Numbered from the stretch's first letter, positions 19,076 to 29,211 are shown. The stretch is DNA of 64,000 nucleotides from Allodiplogaster sudhausi (GCA_945643635.1 CALZFC010000102.1:1-64000), one strand, 5' to 3'. Translations and numbers: made by a program. The notes: a model not told the origin generated them from the letters alone.

Positions 19076-19157
19076 TCAACTTTTTCTTTTTTCACGGTTC
19101 AATAAAGAAAAATCAATTTTGCAATGCAGATATTGTTCGTTGAATTTATTTTCGAAC

Positions 19158-19240
19158 TTTACAACTCTGTGTTTCTCGTTATTGCACGACCTCTTTTTTG
19201 AACAGCGTTCTTTCGCATCTTTTAATGAAGCGCATCCGTA
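19158..19240 (+). promoter_or_regulatory. Conserved 83-bp 5' flank (representative unit)
   Basis: Representative of the flank present before every gene. It holds, in order, an acaactctgtg segment, a T6 run (19194 to 19199), an inverted repeat gaac-agc-gttc (19200 to 19210), and an AT-rich ttttaat motif at -21 to -15 (19220 to 19226). This 83-bp stretch is almost unchanged between units whose upstream neighbour, the variable window, differs at many sites. Recurrent changes within it are limited to acaactc to acagctc in some G*.g.S units, cgacctc to cgacttc in the left part, and T-run length. The ttttaat motif could be a TATA-like pol III upstream element, as in some plants and yeasts; this is inference. 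Confidence 0.55.
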
Positions 19241-19313
19241 GCCCGGTTAGCTCAGTCGGTAGAGCACCAGACTCTTAATCTGGCTGTCGCGGGTTCGAGC
19301 CCCGCATCGGGCT
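19241..19313 (+). tRNA. tRNA-Lys(CTT) copy 82
   Basis: Consensus; spacer T.c.F. Confidence 0.97.
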
Positions 19314-19318
19314 TCAAC

Positions 19319-19330
19319 TTTTTCTTTTTT
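19319..19330 (+). terminator. Pol III double T-run terminator (representative)
   Basis: Five bases after the gene end comes T5, then C, then T6. A run of four or more T on the coding strand ends pol III transcription in most eukaryotes. All units have this element; a shortened form (cttctttttt) is frequent left of about 15.8 kb, and the middle C is lost to give one long T-run in the trailers after copies 1469, 5254, 6912 and 53907. Confidence 0.85.
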
Positions 19331-19478
19331 CACGGTTCAATAAAGAAAAATCAATTTTGCAATGCAGATATTGTTCGTTGAATTTATTTTCGAACTTTAC
19401 AACTCTGTGTTTCTCGTTATTGCACGACCTCTTTTTTGAACAGCGTTCTTTCGCATCTTTTAATGAAGCGCATCCGTA

Positions 19479-19551
19479 GCCCGGTTAGCTCAGTCGGTAG
19501 AGCACCAGACTCTTAATCTGGCTGTCGCGGGTTCGAGCCCCGCATCGGGCT
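19479..19551 (+). tRNA. tRNA-Lys(CTT) copy 83
   Basis: Consensus; spacer T.c.F. Confidence 0.97.
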
Positions 19552-19716
19552 TCAACTTTTTCTTTTTTCACGGTTCAATAAAGAAAAATCAATTTTGCAA
19601 TGCAGATATTGTTCGTTGAATTTATTTTCGAACTTTACAACTCTGTGTTTCTCGTTATTGCACGACCTCTTTTTTGAACAGCGTTCTTTCGCATCTTTTA
19701 ATGAAGCGCATCCGTA

Positions 19717-19789
19717 GCCCGGTTAGCTCAGTCGGTAGAGCACCAGACTCTTAATCTGGCTGTCGCGGGTTCGAGCCCCGCATCGGGCT
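19717..19789 (+). tRNA. tRNA-Lys(CTT) copy 84
   Basis: Consensus; spacer R.c.F. Confidence 0.97.
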
Positions 19790-19954
19790 TCAACTTTTTC
19801 TTTTTTCACGGTTCAATAGAGACAAATCAATTTTGCAATGCAGATATTGTTCGTTGAATTTATTTTCGAACTTTACAACTCTGTGTTTCTCGTTATTGCA
19901 CGACCTCTTTTTTGAACAGCGTTCTTTCGCATCTTTTAATGAAGCGCATCCGTA

Positions 19955-20027
19955 GCCCGGTTAGCTCAGTCGGTAGAGCACCAGACTCTTAATCTGGCTG
20001 TCGCGGGTTCGAGCCCCGCATCGGGCT
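19955..20027 (+). tRNA. tRNA-Lys(CTT) copy 85
   Basis: Consensus; spacer T.c.F. Confidence 0.97.
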
Positions 20028-20192
20028 TCAACTTTTTCTTTTTTCACGGTTCAATAAAGAAAAATCAATTTTGCAATGCAGATATTGTTCGTTGAATTTA
20101 TTTTCGAACTTTACAACTCTGTGTTTCTCGTTATTGCACGACCTCTTTTTTGAACAGCGTTCTTTCGCATCTTTTAATGAAGCGCATCCGTA

Positions 20193-20265
20193 GCCCGGTT
20201 AGCTCAGTCGGTAGAGCACCAGACTCTTAATCTGGCTGTCGCGGGTTCGAGCCCCGCATCGGGCT
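20193..20265 (+). tRNA. tRNA-Lys(CTT) copy 86
   Basis: Consensus; spacer T.c.H, first H type. Confidence 0.97.
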
Positions 20266-20429
20266 TCAACTTTTTCTTTTTTCACGGTTCAATAAAGAAA
20301 AATCAATTTTGCAATGCAGATATTGTTCGTTGAATTTATTTTGAACTTTACAACTCTGTGTTTCTCGTTATTGCACGACCTCTTTTTTGAACAGCGTTCT
20401 TTCGCATCTTTTAATGAAGCGCATCCGTA

Positions 20430-20502
20430 GCCCGGTTAGCTCAGTCGGTAGAGCACCAGACTCTTAATCTGGCTGTCGCGGGTTCGAGCCCCGCATCGGG
20501 CT
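20430..20502 (+). tRNA. tRNA-Lys(CTT) copy 87
   Basis: Consensus; spacer T.c.F. Confidence 0.97.
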
Positions 20503-20667
20503 TCAACTTTTTCTTTTTTCACGGTTCAATAAAGAAAAATCAATTTTGCAATGCAGATATTGTTCGTTGAATTTATTTTCGAACTTTACAACTCTGTGTT
20601 TCTCGTTATTGCACGACCTCTTTTTTGAACAGCGTTCTTTCGCATCTTTTAATGAAGCGCATCCGTA

Positions 20668-20740
20668 GCCCGGTTAGCTCAGTCGGTAGAGCACCAGACT
20701 CTTAATCTGGCTGTCGCGGGTTCGAGCCCCGCATCGGGCT
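20668..20740 (+). tRNA. tRNA-Lys(CTT) copy 88
   Basis: Consensus; spacer T'.c.F (aataaaaaaaatc). Confidence 0.97.
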
Positions 20741-20904
20741 TCAACTTTTTCTTTTTTCACGGTTCAATAAAAAAAATCAATTTTGCAATGCAGATATTGT
20801 TCGTTGAATTTATTTTCGAACTTTACAACTCTGTGTTTCTCGTTATTGCACGACCTCTTTTTTGAACAGCGTTCTTTCGCATCTTTTAATGAAGCGCATC
20901 CGTA

Positions 20905-20977
20905 GCCCGGTTAGCTCAGTCGGTAGAGCACCAGACTCTTAATCTGGCTGTCGCGGGTTCGAGCCCCGCATCGGGCT
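20905..20977 (+). tRNA. tRNA-Lys(CTT) copy 89
   Basis: Consensus; spacer T.g.H, first g type. Confidence 0.97.
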
Positions 20978-21141
20978 TCAACTTTTTCTTTTTTCACGGT
21001 TCAATAAAGAAAAATCAATTTTGCAATGCAGATATTGTTGGTTGAATTTATTTTGAACTTTACAACTCTGTGTTTCTCGTTATTGCACGACCTCTTTTTT
21101 GAACAGCGTTCTTTCGCATCTTTTAATGAAGCGCATCCGTA

Positions 21142-21214
21142 GCCCGGTTAGCTCAGTCGGTAGAGCACCAGACTCTTAATCTGGCTGTCGCGGGTTCGAG
21201 CCCCGCATCGGGCT
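21142..21214 (+). tRNA. tRNA-Lys(CTT) copy 90
   Basis: Consensus; spacer T.c.F. Confidence 0.97.
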
Positions 21215-21379
21215 TCAACTTTTTCTTTTTTCACGGTTCAATAAAGAAAAATCAATTTTGCAATGCAGATATTGTTCGTTGAATTTATTTTCGAACTTTA
21301 CAACTCTGTGTTTCTCGTTATTGCACGACCTCTTTTTTGAACAGCGTTCTTTCGCATCTTTTAATGAAGCGCATCCGTA

Positions 21380-21452
21380 GCCCGGTTAGCTCAGTCGGTA
21401 GAGCACCAGACTCTTAATCTGGCTGTCGCGGGTTCGAGCCCCGCATCGGGCT
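21380..21452 (+). tRNA. tRNA-Lys(CTT) copy 91
   Basis: Consensus; spacer T.c.H. Confidence 0.97.
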
Positions 21453-21616
21453 TCAACTTTTTCTTTTTTCACGGTTCAATAAAGAAAAATCAATTTTGCA
21501 ATGCAGATATTGTTCGTTGAATTTATTTTGAACTTTACAACTCTGTGTTTCTCGTTATTGCACGACCTCTTTTTTGAACAGCGTTCTTTCGCATCTTTTA
21601 ATGAAGCGCATCCGTA

Positions 21617-21689
21617 GCCCGGTTAGCTCAGTCGGTAGAGCACCAGACTCTTAATCTGGCTGTCGCGGGTTCGAGCCCCGCATCGGGCT
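21617..21689 (+). tRNA. tRNA-Lys(CTT) copy 92
   Basis: Consensus; spacer T'.c.F. Confidence 0.97.
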
Positions 21690-21853
21690 TCAACTTTTTC
21701 TTTTTTCACGGTTCAATAAGAAAAATCAATTTTGCAATGCAGATATTGTTCGTTGAATTTATTTTCGAACTTTACAACTCTGTGTTTCTCGTTATTGCAC
21801 GACCTCTTTTTTGAACAGCGTTCTTTCGCATCTTTTAATGAAGCGCATCCGTA

Positions 21854-21926
21854 GCCCGGTTAGCTCAGTCGGTAGAGCACCAGACTCTTAATCTGGCTGT
21901 CGCGGGTTCGAGCCCCGCATCGGGCT
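21854..21926 (+). tRNA. tRNA-Lys(CTT) copy 93
   Basis: Consensus; spacer T'.c.F. Confidence 0.97.
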
Positions 21927-22090
21927 TCAACTTTTTCTTTTTTCACGGTTCAATAAAGAAAATCAATTTTGCAATGCAGATATTGTTCGTTGAATTTATT
22001 TTCGAACTTTACAACTCTGTGTTTCTCGTTATTGCACGACCTCTTTTTTGAACAGCGTTCTTTCGCATCTTTTAATGAAGCGCATCCGTA

Positions 22091-22163
22091 GCCCGGTTAG
22101 CTCAGTCGGTAGAGCACCAGACTCTTAATCTGGCTGTCGCGGGTTCGAGCCCCGCATCGGGCT
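22091..22163 (+). tRNA. tRNA-Lys(CTT) copy 94
   Basis: Consensus; spacer T.n.H. Confidence 0.97.
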
Positions 22164-22326
22164 TCAACTTTTTCTTTTTTCACGGTTCAATAAAGAAAAA
22201 TCAATTTTGCAATGCAGATATTGTTGTTGAATTTATTTTGAACTTTACAACTCTGTGTTTCTCGTTATTGCACGACCTCTTTTTTGAACAGCGTTCTTTC
22301 GCATCTTTTAATGAAGCGCATCCGTA

Positions 22327-22399
22327 GCCCGGTTAGCTCAGTCGGTAGAGCACCAGACTCTTAATCTGGCTGTCGCGGGTTCGAGCCCCGCATCGGGCT
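22327..22399 (+). tRNA. tRNA-Lys(CTT) copy 95
   Basis: Consensus; spacer T'.c.F. Confidence 0.97.
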
Positions 22400-22562
22400 T
22401 CAACTTTTTCTTTTTTCACGGTTCAATAAAAAAATCAATTTTGCAATGCAGATATTGTTCGTTGAATTTATTTTCGAACTTTACAACTCTGTGTTTCTCG
22501 TTATTGCACGACCTCTTTTTTGAACAGCGTTCTTTCGCATCTTTTAATGAAGCGCATCCGTA

Positions 22563-22635
22563 GCCCGGTTAGCTCAGTCGGTAGAGCACCAGACTCTTAA
22601 TCTGGCTGTCGCGGGTTCGAGCCCCGCATCGGGCT
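22563..22635 (+). tRNA. tRNA-Lys(CTT) copy 96
   Basis: Consensus; spacer T.c.H. Confidence 0.97.
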
Positions 22636-22799
22636 TCAACTTTTTCTTTTTTCACGGTTCAATAAAGAAAAATCAATTTTGCAATGCAGATATTGTTCGT
22701 TGAATTTATTTTGAACTTTACAACTCTGTGTTTCTCGTTATTGCACGACCTCTTTTTTGAACAGCGTTCTTTCGCATCTTTTAATGAAGCGCATCCGTA

Positions 22800-22872
22800 G
22801 CCCGGTTAGCTCAGTCGGTAGAGCACCAGACTCTTAATCTGGCTGTCGCGGGTTCGAGCCCCGCATCGGGCT
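22800..22872 (+). tRNA. tRNA-Lys(CTT) copy 97
   Basis: Consensus; spacer T'.c.F. Confidence 0.97.
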
Positions 22873-23036
22873 TCAACTTTTTCTTTTTTCACGGTTCAAT
22901 AAAAAAAATCAATTTTGCAATGCAGATATTGTTCGTTGAATTTATTTTCGAACTTTACAACTCTGTGTTTCTCGTTATTGCACGACCTCTTTTTTGAACA
23001 GCGTTCTTTCGCATCTTTTAATGAAGCGCATCCGTA

Positions 23037-23109
23037 GCCCGGTTAGCTCAGTCGGTAGAGCACCAGACTCTTAATCTGGCTGTCGCGGGTTCGAGCCCCG
23101 CATCGGGCT
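23037..23109 (+). tRNA. tRNA-Lys(CTT) copy 98
   Basis: Consensus; spacer G.g.H, first G class. Confidence 0.97.
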
Positions 23110-23273
23110 TCAACTTTTTCTTTTTTCACGGTTCAATAAAGAAAAAGCAATTTTGCAATGCAGATATTGTTGGTTGAATTTATTTTGAACTTTACAACTC
23201 TGTGTTTCTCGTTATTGCACGACCTCTTTTTTGAACAGCGTTCTTTCGCATCTTTTAATGAAGCGCATCCGTA

Positions 23274-23346
23274 GCCCGGTTAGCTCAGTCGGTAGAGCAC
23301 CAGACTCTTAATCTGGCTGTCGCGGGTTCGAGCCCCGCATCGGGCT
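23274..23346 (+). tRNA. tRNA-Lys(CTT) copy 99
   Basis: Consensus; spacer T.c.F. Confidence 0.97.
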
Positions 23347-23511
23347 TCAACTTTTTCTTTTTTCACGGTTCAATAAAGAAAAATCAATTTTGCAATGCAG
23401 ATATTGTTCGTTGAATTTATTTTCGAACTTTACAACTCTGTGTTTCTCGTTATTGCACGACCTCTTTTTTGAACAGCGTTCTTTCGCATCTTTTAATGAA
23501 GCGCATCCGTA

Positions 23512-23584
23512 GCCCGGTTAGCTCAGTCGGTAGAGCACCAGACTCTTAATCTGGCTGTCGCGGGTTCGAGCCCCGCATCGGGCT
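23512..23584 (+). tRNA. tRNA-Lys(CTT) copy 100
   Basis: Consensus; spacer T.g.H. Confidence 0.97.
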
Positions 23585-23748
23585 TCAACTTTTTCTTTTT
23601 TCACGGTTCAATAAAGAAAAATCAATTTTGCAATGCAGATATTGTTGGTTGAATTTATTTTGAACTTTACAACTCTGTGTTTCTCGTTATTGCACGACCT
23701 CTTTTTTGAACAGCGTTCTTTCGCATCTTTTAATGAAGCGCATCCGTA

Positions 23749-23821
23749 GCCCGGTTAGCTCAGTCGGTAGAGCACCAGACTCTTAATCTGGCTGTCGCGG
23801 GTTCGAGCCCCGCATCGGGCT
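23749..23821 (+). tRNA. tRNA-Lys(CTT) copy 101
   Basis: Consensus; spacer T.c.H. Confidence 0.97.
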
Positions 23822-23985
23822 TCAACTTTTTCTTTTTTCACGGTTCAATAAAGAAAAATCAATTTTGCAATGCAGATATTGTTCGTTGAATTTATTTTGA
23901 ACTTTACAACTCTGTGTTTCTCGTTATTGCACGACCTCTTTTTTGAACAGCGTTCTTTCGCATCTTTTAATGAAGCGCATCCGTA

Positions 23986-24058
23986 GCCCGGTTAGCTCAG
24001 TCGGTAGAGCACCAGACTCTTAATCTGGCTGTCGCGGGTTCGAGCCCCGCATCGGGCT
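23986..24058 (+). tRNA. tRNA-Lys(CTT) copy 102
   Basis: Consensus; spacer T'.c.F. Confidence 0.97.
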
Positions 24059-24222
24059 TCAACTTTTTCTTTTTTCACGGTTCAATAAAAAAAATCAATT
24101 TTGCAATGCAGATATTGTTCGTTGAATTTATTTTCGAACTTTACAACTCTGTGTTTCTCGTTATTGCACGACCTCTTTTTTGAACAGCGTTCTTTCGCAT
24201 CTTTTAATGAAGCGCATCCGTA

Positions 24223-24295
24223 GCCCGGTTAGCTCAGTCGGTAGAGCACCAGACTCTTAATCTGGCTGTCGCGGGTTCGAGCCCCGCATCGGGCT
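24223..24295 (+). tRNA. tRNA-Lys(CTT) copy 103
   Basis: Consensus; spacer T.g.H. Confidence 0.97.
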
Positions 24296-24459
24296 TCAAC
24301 TTTTTCTTTTTTCACGGTTCAATAAAGAAAAATCAATTTTGCAATGCAGATATTGTTGGTTGAATTTATTTTGAACTTTACAACTCTGTGTTTCTCGTTA
24401 TTGCACGACCTCTTTTTTGAACAGCGTTCTTTCGCATCTTTTAATGAAGCGCATCCGTA

Positions 24460-24532
24460 GCCCGGTTAGCTCAGTCGGTAGAGCACCAGACTCTTAATCT
24501 GGCTGTCGCGGGTTCGAGCCCCGCATCGGGCT
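24460..24532 (+). tRNA. tRNA-Lys(CTT) copy 104
   Basis: Consensus; spacer T'.c.F. Confidence 0.97.
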
Positions 24533-24696
24533 TCAACTTTTTCTTTTTTCACGGTTCAATAAAGAAAATCAATTTTGCAATGCAGATATTGTTCGTTGAA
24601 TTTATTTTCGAACTTTACAACTCTGTGTTTCTCGTTATTGCACGACCTCTTTTTTGAACAGCGTTCTTTCGCATCTTTTAATGAAGCGCATCCGTA

Positions 24697-24769
24697 GCCC
24701 GGTTAGCTCAGTCGGTAGAGCACCAGACTCTTAATCTGGCTGTCGCGGGTTCGAGCCCCGCATCGGGCT
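24697..24769 (+). tRNA. tRNA-Lys(CTT) copy 105
   Basis: Consensus; spacer T.g.H. Confidence 0.97.
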
Positions 24770-24933
24770 TCAACTTTTTCTTTTTTCACGGTTCAATAAA
24801 GAAAAATCAATTTTGCAATGCAGATATTGTTGGTTGAATTTATTTTGAACTTTACAACTCTGTGTTTCTCGTTATTGCACGACCTCTTTTTTGAACAGCG
24901 TTCTTTCGCATCTTTTAATGAAGCGCATCCGTA

Positions 24934-25006
24934 GCCCGGTTAGCTCAGTCGGTAGAGCACCAGACTCTTAATCTGGCTGTCGCGGGTTCGAGCCCCGCAT
25001 CGGGCT
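24934..25006 (+). tRNA. tRNA-Lys(CTT) copy 106
   Basis: Consensus; spacer T.c.F. Confidence 0.97.
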
Positions 25007-25171
25007 TCAACTTTTTCTTTTTTCACGGTTCAATAAAGAAAAATCAATTTTGCAATGCAGATATTGTTCGTTGAATTTATTTTCGAACTTTACAACTCTG
25101 TGTTTCTCGTTATTGCACGACCTCTTTTTTGAACAGCGTTCTTTCGCATCTTTTAATGAAGCGCATCCGTA

Positions 25172-25244
25172 GCCCGGTTAGCTCAGTCGGTAGAGCACCA
25201 GACTCTTAATCTGGCTGTCGCGGGTTCGAGCCCCGCATCGGGCT
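25172..25244 (+). tRNA. tRNA-Lys(CTT) copy 107
   Basis: Consensus; spacer T.g.H. Confidence 0.97.
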
Positions 25245-25408
25245 TCAACTTTTTCTTTTTTCACGGTTCAATAAAGAAAAATCAATTTTGCAATGCAGAT
25301 ATTGTTGGTTGAATTTATTTTGAACTTTACAACTCTGTGTTTCTCGTTATTGCACGACCTCTTTTTTGAACAGCGTTCTTTCGCATCTTTTAATGAAGCG
25401 CATCCGTA

Positions 25409-25481
25409 GCCCGGTTAGCTCAGTCGGTAGAGCACCAGACTCTTAATCTGGCTGTCGCGGGTTCGAGCCCCGCATCGGGCT
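25409..25481 (+). tRNA. tRNA-Lys(CTT) copy 108
   Basis: Consensus; spacer T.g.H. Confidence 0.97.
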
Positions 25482-25645
25482 TCAACTTTTTCTTTTTTCA
25501 CGGTTCAATAAAGAAAAATCAATTTTGCAATGCAGATATTGTTGGTTGAATTTATTTTGAACTTTACAACTCTGTGTTTCTCGTTATTGCACGACCTCTT
25601 TTTTGAACAGCGTTCTTTCGCATCTTTTAATGAAGCGCATCCGTA

Positions 25646-25718
25646 GCCCGGTTAGCTCAGTCGGTAGAGCACCAGACTCTTAATCTGGCTGTCGCGGGTT
25701 CGAGCCCCGCATCGGGCT
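25646..25718 (+). tRNA. tRNA-Lys(CTT) copy 109
   Basis: Consensus; spacer T*.g.S, first gcgatg and first S type. Confidence 0.97.
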
Positions 25719-25883
25719 TCAACTTTTTCTTTTTTCACGGTTCAATAAAGAAAAATCAATTTTGCGATGCAGATATTGTTGGTTGAATTTATCTTTGAAC
25801 TTTACAACTCTGTGTTTCTCGTTATTGCACGACCTCTTTTTTGAACAGCGTTCTTTCGCATCTTTTAATGAAGCGCATCCGTA

Positions 25884-25956
25884 GCCCGGTTAGCTCAGTC
25901 GGTAGAGCACCAGACTCTTAATCTGGCTGTCGCGGGTTCGAGCCCCGCATCGGGCT
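25884..25956 (+). tRNA. tRNA-Lys(CTT) copy 110
   Basis: Consensus; spacer D'.c.F (aataaaaacaaatc). Confidence 0.97.
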
Positions 25957-26121
25957 TCAACTTTTTCTTTTTTCACGGTTCAATAAAAACAAATCAATTT
26001 TGCAATGCAGATATTGTTCGTTGAATTTATTTTCGAACTTTACAACTCTGTGTTTCTCGTTATTGCACGACCTCTTTTTTGAACAGCGTTCTTTCGCATC
26101 TTTTAATGAAGCGCATCCGTA

Positions 26122-26194
26122 GCCCGGTTAGCTCAGTCGGTAGAGCACCAGACTCTTAATCTGGCTGTCGCGGGTTCGAGCCCCGCATCGGGCT
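26122..26194 (+). tRNA. tRNA-Lys(CTT) copy 111
   Basis: Consensus; spacer G*.g.S. Confidence 0.97.
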
Positions 26195-26359
26195 TCAACT
26201 TTTTCTTTTTTCACGGTTCAATAAAGAAAAAGCAATTTTGCGATGCAGATATTGTTGGTTGAATTTATCTTTGAACTTTACAACTCTGTGTTTCTCGTTA
26301 TTGCACGACCTCTTTTTTGAACAGCGTTCTTTCGCATCTTTTAATGAAGCGCATCCGTA

Positions 26360-26432
26360 GCCCGGTTAGCTCAGTCGGTAGAGCACCAGACTCTTAATCT
26401 GGCTGTCGCGGGTTCGAGCCCCGCATCGGGCT
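26360..26432 (+). tRNA. tRNA-Lys(CTT) copy 112
   Basis: Consensus; spacer T'.c.F. Confidence 0.97.
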
Positions 26433-26596
26433 TCAACTTTTTCTTTTTTCACGGTTCAATAAAAAAAATCAATTTTGCAATGCAGATATTGTTCGTTGAA
26501 TTTATTTTCGAACTTTACAACTCTGTGTTTCTCGTTATTGCACGACCTCTTTTTTGAACAGCGTTCTTTCGCATCTTTTAATGAAGCGCATCCGTA

Positions 26597-26669
26597 GCCC
26601 GGTTAGCTCAGTCGGTAGAGCACCAGACTCTTAATCTGGCTGTCGCGGGTTCGAGCCCCGCATCGGGCT
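26597..26669 (+). tRNA. tRNA-Lys(CTT) copy 113
   Basis: Consensus; spacer G*.g.H. Confidence 0.97.
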
Positions 26670-26833
26670 TCAACTTTTTCTTTTTTCACGGTTCAATAAA
26701 GAAAAAGCAATTTTGCGATGCAGATATTGTTGGTTGAATTTATTTTGAACTTTACAACTCTGTGTTTCTCGTTATTGCACGACCTCTTTTTTGAACAGCG
26801 TTCTTTCGCATCTTTTAATGAAGCGCATCCGTA

Positions 26834-26906
26834 GCCCGGTTAGCTCAGTCGGTAGAGCACCAGACTCTTAATCTGGCTGTCGCGGGTTCGAGCCCCGCAT
26901 CGGGCT
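26834..26906 (+). tRNA. tRNA-Lys(CTT) copy 114
   Basis: Consensus; spacer D.c.F. Confidence 0.97.
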
Positions 26907-27071
26907 TCAACTTTTTCTTTTTTCACGGTTCAATAAAGACAAATCAATTTTGCAATGCAGATATTGTTCGTTGAATTTATTTTCGAACTTTACAACTCTG
27001 TGTTTCTCGTTATTGCACGACCTCTTTTTTGAACAGCGTTCTTTCGCATCTTTTAATGAAGCGCATCCGTA

Positions 27072-27144
27072 GCCCGGTTAGCTCAGTCGGTAGAGCACCA
27101 GACTCTTAATCTGGCTGTCGCGGGTTCGAGCCCCGCATCGGGCT
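27072..27144 (+). tRNA. tRNA-Lys(CTT) copy 115
   Basis: Consensus; spacer G*.g.H. Confidence 0.97.
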
Positions 27145-27308
27145 TCAACTTTTTCTTTTTTCACGGTTCAATAAAGAAAAAGCAATTTTGCGATGCAGAT
27201 ATTGTTGGTTGAATTTATTTTGAACTTTACAACTCTGTGTTTCTCGTTATTGCACGACCTCTTTTTTGAACAGCGTTCTTTCGCATCTTTTAATGAAGCG
27301 CATCCGTA

Positions 27309-27381
27309 GCCCGGTTAGCTCAGTCGGTAGAGCACCAGACTCTTAATCTGGCTGTCGCGGGTTCGAGCCCCGCATCGGGCT
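27309..27381 (+). tRNA. tRNA-Lys(CTT) copy 116
   Basis: Consensus; spacer T*.g.S. Confidence 0.97.
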
Positions 27382-27546
27382 TCAACTTTTTCTTTTTTCA
27401 CGGTTCAATAAAGAAAAATCAATTTTGCGATGCAGATATTGTTGGTTGAATTTATCTTTGAACTTTACAACTCTGTGTTTCTCGTTATTGCACGACCTCT
27501 TTTTTGAACAGCGTTCTTTCGCATCTTTTAATGAAGCGCATCCGTA

Positions 27547-27619
27547 GCCCGGTTAGCTCAGTCGGTAGAGCACCAGACTCTTAATCTGGCTGTCGCGGGT
27601 TCGAGCCCCGCATCGGGCT
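27547..27619 (+). tRNA. tRNA-Lys(CTT) copy 117
   Basis: Consensus; spacer D.c.F. Confidence 0.97.
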
Positions 27620-27784
27620 TCAACTTTTTCTTTTTTCACGGTTCAATAAAGACAAATCAATTTTGCAATGCAGATATTGTTCGTTGAATTTATTTTCGAA
27701 CTTTACAACTCTGTGTTTCTCGTTATTGCACGACCTCTTTTTTGAACAGCGTTCTTTCGCATCTTTTAATGAAGCGCATCCGTA

Positions 27785-27857
27785 GCCCGGTTAGCTCAGT
27801 CGGTAGAGCACCAGACTCTTAATCTGGCTGTCGCGGGTTCGAGCCCCGCATCGGGCT
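27785..27857 (+). tRNA. tRNA-Lys(CTT) copy 118
   Basis: Consensus; spacer G.g.H. Confidence 0.97.
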
Positions 27858-28021
27858 TCAACTTTTTCTTTTTTCACGGTTCAATAAAGAAAAAGCAATT
27901 TTGCAATGCAGATATTGTTGGTTGAATTTATTTTGAACTTTACAACTCTGTGTTTCTCGTTATTGCACGACCTCTTTTTTGAACAGCGTTCTTTCGCATC
28001 TTTTAATGAAGCGCATCCGTA

Positions 28022-28094
28022 GCCCGGTTAGCTCAGTCGGTAGAGCACCAGACTCTTAATCTGGCTGTCGCGGGTTCGAGCCCCGCATCGGGCT
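28022..28094 (+). tRNA. tRNA-Lys(CTT) copy 119
   Basis: Consensus; spacer G*.g.S. Confidence 0.97.
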
Positions 28095-28259
28095 TCAACT
28101 TTTTCTTTTTTCACGGTTCAATAAAGAAAAAGCAATTTTGCGATGCAGATATTGTTGGTTGAATTTATCTTTGAACTTTACAACTCTGTGTTTCTCGTTA
28201 TTGCACGACCTCTTTTTTGAACAGCGTTCTTTCGCATCTTTTAATGAAGCGCATCCGTA

Positions 28260-28332
28260 GCCCGGTTAGCTCAGTCGGTAGAGCACCAGACTCTTAATCT
28301 GGCTGTCGCGGGTTCGAGCCCCGCATCGGGCT
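28260..28332 (+). tRNA. tRNA-Lys(CTT) copy 120
   Basis: Consensus; spacer T*.g.S. Confidence 0.97.
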
Positions 28333-28497
28333 TCAACTTTTTCTTTTTTCACGGTTCAATAAAGAAAAATCAATTTTGCGATGCAGATATTGTTGGTTGA
28401 ATTTATCTTTGAACTTTACAACTCTGTGTTTCTCGTTATTGCACGACCTCTTTTTTGAACAGCGTTCTTTCGCATCTTTTAATGAAGCGCATCCGTA

Positions 28498-28570
28498 GCC
28501 CGGTTAGCTCAGTCGGTAGAGCACCAGACTCTTAATCTGGCTGTCGCGGGTTCGAGCCCCGCATCGGGCT
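28498..28570 (+). tRNA. tRNA-Lys(CTT) copy 121
   Basis: Consensus; spacer D.c.F. Confidence 0.97.
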
Positions 28571-28735
28571 TCAACTTTTTCTTTTTTCACGGTTCAATAA
28601 AGACAAATCAATTTTGCAATGCAGATATTGTTCGTTGAATTTATTTTCGAACTTTACAACTCTGTGTTTCTCGTTATTGCACGACCTCTTTTTTGAACAG
28701 CGTTCTTTCGCATCTTTTAATGAAGCGCATCCGTA

Positions 28736-28808
28736 GCCCGGTTAGCTCAGTCGGTAGAGCACCAGACTCTTAATCTGGCTGTCGCGGGTTCGAGCCCCGC
28801 ATCGGGCT
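28736..28808 (+). tRNA. tRNA-Lys(CTT) copy 122
   Basis: Consensus; spacer T*.g.S. Confidence 0.97.
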
Positions 28809-28973
28809 TCAACTTTTTCTTTTTTCACGGTTCAATAAAGAAAAATCAATTTTGCGATGCAGATATTGTTGGTTGAATTTATCTTTGAACTTTACAACTC
28901 TGTGTTTCTCGTTATTGCACGACCTCTTTTTTGAACAGCGTTCTTTCGCATCTTTTAATGAAGCGCATCCGTA

Positions 28974-29046
28974 GCCCGGTTAGCTCAGTCGGTAGAGCAC
29001 CAGACTCTTAATCTGGCTGTCGCGGGTTCGAGCCCCGCATCGGGCT
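28974..29046 (+). tRNA. tRNA-Lys(CTT) copy 123
   Basis: Consensus; spacer D.g.S, a D/G-class recombinant. Confidence 0.97.
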
Positions 29047-29211
29047 TCAACTTTTTCTTTTTTCACGGTTCAATAAAGACAAATCAATTTTGCAATGCAG
29101 ATATTGTTGGTTGAATTTATCTTTGAACTTTACAACTCTGTGTTTCTCGTTATTGCACGACCTCTTTTTTGAACAGCGTTCTTTCGCATCTTTTAATGAA
29201 GCGCATCCGTA

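Larger units (their letters stand above)
23274..25171 (+). repeat. Two-unit alternation of c and g spacer types
   Basis: Spacers mostly alternate between c types (ttcgttg) and g types (ttggttg with attttgaac), giving a dimer of about 475 bp. One extra c.H unit follows copy 23749. Confidence 0.6.
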
